A stretch of DNA of 12,028 bases, taken from Thermoanaerobaculia bacterium (GTDB lineage: Bacteria > Acidobacteriota > Thermoanaerobaculia > Gp7-AA8). Numbering within the stretch: the first letter of the stretch is position 1; every line of letters starts with the position of its first letter. The stretch lies in contig JAMPYE010000085.1 of NCBI GenBank assembly GCA_023700825.1, positions 1-12,028 of the forward strand. Direction: 5' to 3'. Under the pieces are notes generated by a model that saw only the letters and a program-made list of their open reading frames with translations, was not told the origin of the DNA and made no database searches. Made by a program: the position numbers and the translations under genes. Positions 6,883 through 12,028 of the stretch are shown here, one piece after another.

Positions 6883-8254
6883 CATCGTTCTGTCCTTGTC
6901 ACTCGTAACTCTCGCCGGCTCCGCTCTCGCGGCCAGCCGGTACACACCCCCCGTCACCGACGCGCCGAGGGCATTCGCGACGACCGTCGATGCGCTGAAC
7001 GCGGAGCCGGTCGCGGAAGCGTCGTGGTGGACGCGCTTCGACGATCCTGCGTTGAACCAGCTCGTCGACGAGGCGCTTCGCTCGAATCACGACCTGCGTG
7101 AGGCGGTCACGCGAGTCGAGGCGGCGCGCGCAATTCGCTCCGAAGTGCGGCAGGCGTCGTTTCCGACGGGAAGCGTCGCCGTTGCGAACACGCACCTGAG
7201 CGTCGCGCGCGAAGGCGAGCGGGTGGCGTCGGCTGGTGTCGACGTCGGCTGGGAGATCGACCTCTTCGGCCGCGTCCGCAATCTGAAGCGCGGCGCCGAG
7301 GCGGAAGTCGGCAAGGCCGAGGCGCTTCTCGCGCAGACGCGCGTCGTGATCGCCGCGGAGGTGGTGCGCTCGTACTTCCTGCTCCGCGGCGCGAATGAGC
7401 GCATCGAGCTGCTGGAGCGCTATCGCGCCGACCAGGCTGAAGTGGTGTCGATCATCGAAGCGCGGGTGGAGGAAGGGGTCGACGACGAGGCGGATCTCGC
7501 CCGTGCGAGGACCGAGCTTGTCGGCGACATGCTCGCGCTCGCGAACGAAAGGCACAACGCTCGCGTGCTGCGCAACGCGCTCGCAGTACTGATCGGTGCG
7601 ACACCGGGGCAGTGGCAGGCGCCGGAGGAAACGACGGACGCTGAGCTCTCGCTGCGTCCGATCGCGATCGGCGATCCGGCGGCGCTGCTGCAGCGGCGTC
7701 CCGACGTGCGCGCGGCGGAGCGGCAGCTCGCGGCGGAGACGGCCGGTATCGGCGTCGCGACCGCGGGCCTCTTCCCGCAGCTGAACCTGCGCGGCGTCTT
7801 CGGTTTCGTCGCGGGCACGTTCGGCAACCTCGGCAAGGCTTCCGGCGAAGCCTGGTCGGCCGGGCCCGTGCTGTCGTGGAACGTGTTCGACCTTGGCCGG
7901 GTGCGCGCGCAGATCCGGCGCGAGCGAGCGGAAGCCGAGGGCGCGCTCGTCGCGTACGAGCGGACCGTCCTGCGCGCGCTGGAAGATTCGGAGAACGCTT
8001 TCAGCTCGTTGGCGGCCGCGCAGGAGTCGCTCGGCGCGACCGACCTGCAGCTGCGCAACGCGCGCATCGCCGAAGAGCTCGTAGAGGTGCGATACGACGA
8101 AGGCGTCAGCAGCTACTTCGAACATCTCGATGCGCGCCGCGCGGCGGTTCGCGCCGAGATCGCACGGATCGACAGCATCGCCGCGCACCGGACCGCCACC
8201 GTCGACGTCTTCCGCGCGCTCGGAAGCGACCCGGCGGCGGCCGACTCCCGATGA
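6872..8254 (+). CDS. Outer-membrane efflux channel, NodT/OprM type
   Basis: This 460-residue member of the outer-membrane factor family has two OEP repeats, each of long coiled helices plus beta strands (DLFGRVRNLKRGAEAEVGKA in the first, FDLGRVRAQIRRERAEAEGA in the second). It forms the trimeric exit duct of the tripartite pump. The N-terminus MLRNIVLSLSLVTLAGSALA is followed by SRYTPP. In NodT-type proteins the corresponding place normally reads L-x-G-C just before the Y-x-P-P motif; here the cysteine is Ser, leaving a signal-peptidase-I-like ALA site. A strong GGAGG (6861-6865) 6 nt before the ATG lies inside the pump gene, and the genes overlap by 11 nt, giving translational coupling. It is the last gene of the operon; the stop is followed by the hairpin region. 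Confidence 0.93.
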   Translation: MLRNIVLSLSLVTLAGSALAASRYTPPVTDAPRAFATTVDALNAEPVAEASWWTRFDDPALNQLVDEALRSNHDLREAVTRVEAARAIRSEVRQASFPTGSVAVANTHLSVAREGERVASAGVDVGWEIDLFGRVRNLKRGAEAEVGKAEALLAQTRVVIAAEVVRSYFLLRGANERIELLERYRADQAEVVSIIEARVEEGVDDEADLARARTELVGDMLALANERHNARVLRNALAVLIGATPGQWQAPEETTDAELSLRPIAIGDPAALLQRRPDVRAAERQLAAETAGIGVATAGLFPQLNLRGVFGFVAGTFGNLGKASGEAWSAGPVLSWNVFDLGRVRAQIRRERAEAEGALVAYERTVLRALEDSENAFSSLAAAQESLGATDLQLRNARIAEELVEVRYDEGVSSYFEHLDARRAAVRAEIARIDSIAAHRTATVDVFRALGSDPAAADSR

Positions 8255-8308
8255 CGAGCTACGTTGAGCGCCACGTACGCTTGAGGCGTGTCCCGCAGAG
8301 CGGGATAG

Positions 8309-8343
8309 CCCCGGGTCGTTCCGCGAAGCGGGGCGACCCGGGG
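8309..8343 (+). repeat. Long GC-rich hairpin after the efflux operon
   Basis: CCCCGGGTCG (8309-8318) pairs perfectly with CGACCCGGGG (8334-8343). Two T-G wobbles and CCGC/GCGG continue the stem to a GAA triloop, giving 16 bp in total. A smaller hairpin, TCCCGC-AGA-GCGGGA (8291-8305), precedes it, and GCACCCC-GAA-GGGGTGC (8366-8382) follows. It lies 54 nt after the channel stop and could stabilise or end the operon transcript, but it has no T tract. Confidence 0.75.
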
Positions 8344-8402
8344 TCAGGTTTGCAGAACAGGTCCAGCACCCCGAAGGGGTGCATTCAGAGACGTCTGGCC
8401 TT

Positions 8403-8496
8403 CCATTCCGAAGGGATGGCGGAGAGTAGCCAGTGGCAAGCGAAGCGCCGCCACCGGGAGAGGATGAAATGAGGAGATTGCGCCCCGGAGGGGCGC
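8403..8496 (+). repeat. Extragenic palindromic unit, left copy
   Basis: Three hairpins lie in order: CCATTCC-GAA-GGGATGG (8403-8419, one wobble), a larger one closed by CCAGTGGC (8430-8437) and GCCACCGG (8450-8457), and GCGCCCC-GGA-GGGGCGC (8480-8496). The linker GGAGAGTAGCC joins the first two. The same three hairpins and linker recur in inverted order at 8525-8624, which makes this one half of an inverted pair resembling a bacterial interspersed mosaic element. Confidence 0.82.
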
Positions 8497-8524
8497 CGGA
8501 GGAGTCGCGCGAGACAAGGCTCCG

Positions 8525-8624
8525 GCGCCCCTCCGGGGCGCGGGAGCGTTGCGGGTATCGCCCACCGGTGGCGGCGCGGCTTCGCCGCTTGCCACCGGCT
8601 ACTCTCCGGCGTCCCTCCGGGACG
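8525..8624 (-). repeat. Extragenic palindromic unit, right (inverted) copy
   Basis: Read on the minus strand: CGTCCC-GGA-GGGACG (8610-8624), linker GGAGAGTAGCC, a long hairpin closed by CCGGTGGC/GCCACCGG (8565-8598) with an inner GCGGC-GAA-GCCGC, then GCGCCCC-GGA-GGGGCGC (8525-8541). It matches the left unit except for six extra bases in the inner hairpin and compensatory or neutral changes in the small stems. The central palindromes (8480-8501 and 8520-8541) are exact reverse complements, 18 nt apart. Confidence 0.82.
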
Positions 8625-8686
8625 ACATCAAATGGCTTTGTGTGGAATCGAATTCGGCAACGCACGCCCTCACGCGGCCGTCGACC

Positions 8687-9259
8687 TCAGTGCCCGTCGT
8701 GCTTTGCTGGCGTCGCCGGCCCGCTCTTCCCGCACGAGCACTCGAGGCAGCCGTGCTCGGCGCAGGTGCCGCACGAGGTCTTCACCTGTTTTCGAAGCGC
8801 CTCGCGGGCGCGGAACACGCGCACCGAGGCGTTGTTAGGCGTGATGCCCGCCTCGGCGGCGAAGTCCTGGACCGGCGCGCCCTCCACGTCGACGCGCCGG
8901 ATGGCCGCCTCGTATTCGGGCTTGAGCGTCGACGCAAGCCGTGAGACGCAGCCGCAGATCTCGTCGCGCAGCTCCGGAGGCGGCTCGGCCGAGCCGTCGA
9001 GCTCGCGCGCGAGCGATTCGAGCGCGCGATTGCGCGTGCCGCTGCGGCGATAGTGGTCGATCACCGCGTTGCGCAGCATCCGGTAGAACCAGGCCACGGA
9101 AGACGTCTCGTCGCGAACGTCCAGTTCCTTCTCCAGGCTCTTCACGAACGCGTCCTGAAGAATGTCCTCGGCGAGCGCGCGGTCGCCCAGGCGACGGTCG
9201 AGAAACGCCAGGAACTGCCGGTGGTTGTCGACCAGCTGAAGCGTGAGCTCGGGATTCAT
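8687..9259 (-). CDS. CorE-like ECF sigma factor with C-terminal cysteine-rich domain
   Basis: This 190-residue extracytoplasmic-function sigma factor has region 2 at about residues 10-72 (LAEDILQDAFVKSLE, then WFYRMLRNAVIDHYRR) and region 4 at about 105-159 (LKPEYEAAIRRVDVEG, GITPNNASVRVFRAREAL). Two cysteine clusters stand out: CxC at C102/C104, just before region 4, and a C-terminal tail with C163, C166, C171, C174 and C176 plus H169. This is the layout of Myxococcus xanthus CorE (ECF44-type), in which the cysteines bind copper and control activity without an anti-sigma factor; the related CorE2 answers to cadmium and zinc. No anti-sigma gene is adjacent here. Start: MNPELTLQL, with GGAG 12 nt upstream, a rather long spacer; longer upstream frames run into the divergent gene. 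Likely targets are the two matching promoters before the oxidase and the efflux operon. The metal specificity is not readable from sequence alone. Confidence 0.93.
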   Translation of the reverse strand: MNPELTLQLVDNHRQFLAFLDRRLGDRALAEDILQDAFVKSLEKELDVRDETSSVAWFYRMLRNAVIDHYRRSGTRNRALESLARELDGSAEPPPELRDEICGCVSRLASTLKPEYEAAIRRVDVEGAPVQDFAAEAGITPNNASVRVFRAREALRKQVKTSCGTCAEHGCLECSCGKSGPATPAKHDGH

Positions 9260-9336
9260 AGGGGGTGCTGGCTCCAAGTTTACGACGGTCGCCGGTCTCG
9301 AGGTAATCCCCGTCGTATCGTCTACACTCCTCAGGA
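9260..9336. promoter_or_regulatory. Divergent promoter region between sigma factor and acetyltransferase
   Basis: These 77 nt must hold the promoters of both divergent genes. On the plus strand TACACT (9323-9328) is a possible -10 for the acetyltransferase, with no good -35. On the minus strand I find no full copy of the TGTAAGACC/GCTGCGTTTG element; TGTAGAC (one base short) occurs but lacks the partner box at the right distance. This gives no support for self-activation by the sigma factor. Confidence 0.4.
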
Positions 9337-9717
9337 ATGAAAGGTCAGCGGCTTTTCGTACGTCCCTTTGAGCCAAGGGACCGTGAAACGCTCGAGGCTT
9401 TGCACGCCGCGGCGGGAGAGCCGCCCCTCGGGGATCTCGGCAGCGAGGATGGCCTGGTCGGGCGGCTGGCCGGGAGCACGGTCGCGTACCTTGCCTGGCG
9501 GCAGACACCGGCAGCAATGGAGATCACGCGGGTTCTCGTCGCGCCCGAGCTTCGACGCCTCGGGATCGGGAGGATGCTCCTCGGCGAGGCGGGAGCGATT
9601 GCGGCCGCCGGAGGCTCTGCCGAGCTTCGTGTGGCACAGGACTGCAAACTCGCGCGGTACTTCGAGGCCTCGGGATTCGTCGCAAGAGATGGATCGTTGC
9701 AGAAGACGATCCGCTGA
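9337..9717 (+). CDS. GNAT-family N-acetyltransferase
   Basis: This 126-residue single-domain GNAT enzyme is expected to transfer an acetyl group from acetyl-CoA to an amine of an unknown substrate. It opens with the common MKGQRLFVRPFEPRDRETLE (strand 1 and helix 1). The acetyl-CoA pyrophosphate-binding motif A is seen as VLVAPELRRLGIGRMLL (residues 66-82), matching R/Q-x-x-G-x-G/A. It is followed by LRVAQDCKLARYFEASGF (motif B, with the typical YxxxGF-like end). At 126 residues it is compact but complete for the family. AGGA precedes the ATG very closely, so translation initiation may be weak. The transglycosylase gene begins 4 nt after its stop, suggesting co-transcription. It is divergent from the sigma factor; a functional link to metal response is not evident. 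Confidence 0.88.
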   Translation: MKGQRLFVRPFEPRDRETLEALHAAAGEPPLGDLGSEDGLVGRLAGSTVAYLAWRQTPAAMEITRVLVAPELRRLGIGRMLLGEAGAIAAAGGSAELRVAQDCKLARYFEASGFVARDGSLQKTIR

Positions 9718-9721
9718 CTCG

Positions 9722-11926
9722 ATGATGCGCCGAGCCCCACTGATCCTCATCGCCCTCGCGGCAATCGCGGGCGGTTGCAGGAGCCCGCAGCCGGCTCCCG
9801 GGCCGCCGGCCCCTTCTGCGCCGCCGCGGGCCGAGAGCCTGCCGAGCAGCATCGCCGAAGCGACGGCGCTTCGCGATGACCACGCGCGCCGGATTCGCGC
9901 GCTCTCTCACCTCACGCACTCGAGCGACGCAACGACGGCGCGCCACGCACGGGCGCTGCTCGCGCTCGACCGGGCGGCGACGGGAGACGCGCGCGCGGCG
10001 ATTCCCCTTCTCGAAAGCGCGTCGCTGGAATCTCCGCTGCTCGCGCCGATCCTCCTGCTCGAGGCCGCGAAGGCGCGTGCCACGGCCGGCGACACCCGCG
10101 GCGCGCTGGACTCGGCGCGCGCCGTCTTCACGTCGTATCCCGAGAGCGGAGCCTCCGCCGAGGCGAGGATCATCGCGCCGGCGCTCGCATTGCGTGACGG
10201 CGATCCGTTCGAGGCCAACTCTCTTCTCGACGCCGCGCTCCGTGTCGCGGTCGACTCGTCGAGCGAGCCTCACCTCGTTGCGCTCGCGAGCGATCTCGAG
10301 GCCCAACACAGGCCCGATCTGGCGCTGCGCGTCCGCCGTCATGTCGTCGAGAAGTTCCCGCAGGGGCGACATCTCGAGCAGCTCTTTCCGCTCGTCCTGC
10401 ACCCGGAGGGCGCGTCGTCGCCTTTCGGCACGATGACGGTCTCGCAACTCGCCACGTTGGCGGAACGCCTCGGACGCGCCGGACACGCGGACGAGGGACT
10501 CGAGCTCGTCGCCATCCTCCGTCGCCGTGGCGCGTCCGGCGCGGCTGGGGAGCGGGTTCGAATCGCGGCGGCGCGCCTGCACTTCCGCCTGCGCGAGTAC
10601 GAGACGATGCTCGCGTTCTCGTTCGACGGCAAGTCTCCTTACCACTCCGAATTTCAGCTCATGCGCGCCCGCGCCCTCTGGCGCCTCGGCCGCGACGCGG
10701 AGTTCCTCCGCCTCGTCAACGACACGATCAAGCGCCCGCCATCGGCGGACGCCGACCTCGAGGCACGCGAGTTGCTTGCGCGCTATCACGCCGTCGAGCG
10801 CTCGGATCACGCGACCGCCGCAAAGATCCTCGGCGTGGTCGTGGCCCGCGGCTCGCTCGGCGGCCAGGGCGAGACACTCTGGGAGCTCGCCTGGCAACTT
10901 CTGCTCGCCGAGCGTCACGACGATGCCCTCGCCGCGCTCGAACGCTACATCAGGCAGTTTCACGATGCCGACTACACGGCGAACGCTCTCTTCTGGAAGG
11001 GAAAGCTCCTCGAGTCGCGCGGAGATATGGACGGTCGCGATGCCGCGTTTGCGACGCTGGTGAGAAAGCGCCCGTACGACTACTTCAGCTATCGCGCGCG
11101 CGCCATCGGCTCGCTCCCCGACGCCGCAGGGGATTCAATCGCCGACGCAAAGTCGTTTCCGGACGTCGCCTCCAGCCCCGTGCTCGCCGACATCCGCGTG
11201 GAACGCGCGCGCGAGCTGGCGACGCTCGCGCTTCACGATCGCGCGGCTCTCGAATGGAGCTCGCTCGCAGCGTCCTATCCCGCGGATCCGGCGGTGTCGT
11301 ATCACTACGCCGACGCGCTCGCGCGGGCGGGCGAGGCGAATCTTGCGATCCAGATCCTGCTTCGCGACTTCCGCGACGTGGTCCGCCACGGCGCCCGCGA
11401 CGTTCCTCCGCGCTTCTGGCAGATACTCTACCCGCGCGCGAACTGGAGCGAAATCACCACCGCCGCGGGGAAGCGCGCGCTCGATCCCTGGCTCGTGGCG
11501 GCCGTCATCAGACAGGAGAGCGCCTTCGAGCCCGCCGTAATCTCGGGAGCGGGTGCCGTCGGCCTCATGCAGATCATGCCGGAGCACGCCTCGCGCATCG
11601 CGTCGTCCGAGACGCCGGGGCGCGAGGTCGCACGCGACGAGCTCTTCGACCCGGCGACGAACATCGACCTCGGAACGATCGAGCTGCGCGCGCTCCTCGA
11701 CCGGCTCGACGGCAACGACGTCCTCGCCGTCGCGTCGTACAACGCCGGCGAGACCGCGGTGCGCCGCTGGACCGCGCGCCGGAAGATCGAAGTCGACCTC
11801 GACCGCTTCATCGAGACCATCCCCTACGCCGAGACGCGGCTCTACGTGAAGATCGTCATGAAGAATCGCGAGGAGTACCGGCGAATTTACGGAGAGGGCG
11901 ATCAGGCGCGAGGCGAGGGGCTTTGA
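9722..11926 (+). CDS. Lipoprotein soluble lytic murein transglycosylase (Slt-like)
   Basis: This 734-residue enzyme cleaves the MurNAc-GlcNAc bond of peptidoglycan to give 1,6-anhydro ends. The N-terminus MMRRAPLILIALAAIAGGC is a lipoprotein signal with lipobox A-G-G-C (C19). Arg at +2 predicts outer-membrane retention in diderms. A Pro/Ala linker follows (about 20-45), then a long alpha-helical, TPR-like superhelix to about 560 (as in Slt70). The C-terminal SLT domain holds the catalytic Glu at E599 in IRQESAFEP, GAVGLMQIMP (611-620), the AVASYNAGE segment (S672-G676) and a closing ETIPYAETRLYVKIVMKN. Start: ATGATG at 9722, where the signal peptide begins; the open frame runs further upstream but is a shadow of the acetyltransferase. 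No strong ribosome-binding site is visible, so it may be coupled to the acetyltransferase 4 nt upstream. Slightly larger than E. coli Slt70. Confidence 0.94.
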   Translation: MMRRAPLILIALAAIAGGCRSPQPAPGPPAPSAPPRAESLPSSIAEATALRDDHARRIRALSHLTHSSDATTARHARALLALDRAATGDARAAIPLLESASLESPLLAPILLLEAAKARATAGDTRGALDSARAVFTSYPESGASAEARIIAPALALRDGDPFEANSLLDAALRVAVDSSSEPHLVALASDLEAQHRPDLALRVRRHVVEKFPQGRHLEQLFPLVLHPEGASSPFGTMTVSQLATLAERLGRAGHADEGLELVAILRRRGASGAAGERVRIAAARLHFRLREYETMLAFSFDGKSPYHSEFQLMRARALWRLGRDAEFLRLVNDTIKRPPSADADLEARELLARYHAVERSDHATAAKILGVVVARGSLGGQGETLWELAWQLLLAERHDDALAALERYIRQFHDADYTANALFWKGKLLESRGDMDGRDAAFATLVRKRPYDYFSYRARAIGSLPDAAGDSIADAKSFPDVASSPVLADIRVERARELATLALHDRAALEWSSLAASYPADPAVSYHYADALARAGEANLAIQILLRDFRDVVRHGARDVPPRFWQILYPRANWSEITTAAGKRALDPWLVAAVIRQESAFEPAVISGAGAVGLMQIMPEHASRIASSETPGREVARDELFDPATNIDLGTIELRALLDRLDGNDVLAVASYNAGETAVRRWTARRKIEVDLDRFIETIPYAETRLYVKIVMKNREEYRRIYGEGDQARGEGL

Positions 11927-12028
11927 GCAGGCGGTGACTCGTGTGGCGCAGGCACTCCTGCCTGCGCGTTGCCGAAGGCGACCTCGTCGGCGCGCATGGC
12001 CTCGTAGCCGAGCATCGGTATGCTCGGC
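11902..12028 (-). CDS. Possible 3' end of a minus-strand gene, cut by the window edge
   Basis: An open frame enters from the right edge and reads 41 codons to a TGA (plus-strand TCA at 11902-11904), overlapping the last 25 nt of the transglycosylase gene. Its first ~20 codons have the high third-position GC of real genes here and read plausibly (MLGYEAMRADEVAFGN). The tail is Pro/Ser-rich and is partly encoded by a perfect hairpin. I do not recognise the protein. It could equally be non-coding sequence that happens to stay open in GC-rich DNA. Confidence 0.33.
   Translation of the reverse strand, partial: PSIPMLGYEAMRADEVAFGNAQAGVPAPHESPPAQSPSPRA
11946..11967 (+). repeat. Perfect 9-bp hairpin after the transglycosylase gene
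   Basis: GCGCAGGCA (11946-11954) pairs with TGCCTGCGC (11959-11967) around CTCC, 19 nt after the stop codon. There is no T tract, so it is either a weak terminator or a small extragenic palindrome. Confidence 0.6.
12007..12028 (+). repeat. Perfect 9-bp hairpin at the window edge
   Basis: GCCGAGCAT (12007-12015) pairs with ATGCTCGGC (12020-12028) around CGGT. The window ends on its last base, so the true stem may be longer. Confidence 0.5.

Larger units (their letters stand above)
8255..8686. other. Gene-free convergent intergenic region with hairpin array
   Basis: This 432-nt stretch lies between the converging channel and sigma-factor genes. I see no credible coding frame. From 8291 to 8624 it is almost entirely made of GC-rich hairpins. 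Nearly all have a trinucleotide loop of AGA, GAA or GGA, and in the right half its complement TCC or TTC. It probably also ends both converging transcripts, although no classical T-tract terminator is present. Confidence 0.8.

Noticed and set aside
8291..8624. CRISPR array
   Set aside because: The repeats are palindromic hairpins of varying stem sequence in inverted orientation, without regular direct repeats, uniform spacers or cas genes.
6899..8665. Long minus-strand open frame (588 codons) antisense to the channel gene and through the hairpin array
   Set aside because: It spans a real plus-strand gene and the palindromic region, has low-complexity Arg-rich composition and no domain.
9260..9336. 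Third copy of the ECF promoter element before the sigma factor (self-regulation)
   Set aside because: Only TGTAGAC, one base short of TGTAAGAC, is present on the minus strand, and no GCTGCGTTTG-like box follows at the required distance.
9524..10963. Minus-strand open frame (479 codons) opposite the acetyltransferase and transglycosylase
   Set aside because: Arg/Glu-rich antisense shadow with no motif. The plus-strand genes have clear signal peptide and catalytic motifs.

Overview
This window is high-GC DNA with tightly packed genes. It comes from a Gram-negative, diderm bacterium: it encodes a tripartite RND efflux system with an outer-membrane channel, a lipoprotein murein transglycosylase and a bactofilin. 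The codon bias, the bactofilin, the CorE-like ECF sigma factor and the dense extragenic palindromes would suit an environmental lineage such as Acidobacteriota or Myxococcota-like bacteria. That placement is inference only.

Layout. (1) 1-1074, minus strand: a glycine tRNA (anticodon CCC, CCA encoded) with a plausible sigma-70 promoter, then a small FmdB-type zinc-ribbon protein, then a bactofilin. (2) 1091-8254, plus strand: a multicopper oxidase gene closed by a near-ideal intrinsic terminator. It is followed by a three-gene efflux operon: periplasmic adaptor, HAE1-type RND pump and NodT/OprM-type outer-membrane channel. The oxidase gene and the efflux operon are each preceded by the same ungapped promoter-like element, TGTAAGACC - 9 nt - GCTGCGTTTGCC, placed 20-21 nt before the start codon. 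(3) 8255-8686: a gene-free convergent intergenic region packed with GC-rich hairpins that share GAA/GGA/AGA triloops, including a clear head-to-head inverted pair of ~95-100 bp units. (4) 8687-9259, minus strand: an ECF sigma factor with a CxC pair between its sigma-2 and sigma-4 regions and a cysteine-rich C-terminal tail, the layout of the metal-sensing CorE (ECF44-type) sigma factors. No anti-sigma factor gene is next to it. (5) 9337-11926, plus strand: a GNAT acetyltransferase and, 4 nt later, a lipoprotein soluble lytic transglycosylase. (6) The right edge holds two perfect hairpins and perhaps the 3' end of a minus-strand gene.

How it may work together: the CorE-like sigma factor probably senses copper (or another thiophilic metal) directly through its cysteines. 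It then switches on the two matching promoters, producing a multicopper oxidase and an RND efflux pump. Three features are unusual. The pump is of the HAE1 (drug/solute) class and not the HME (CusA) metal class. The oxidase has no visible export signal. The outer-membrane channel has lost the usual lipobox cysteine. The sigma-to-promoter link is inferred from protein architecture, the duplicated promoter and proximity; it is not demonstrated by the sequence alone.
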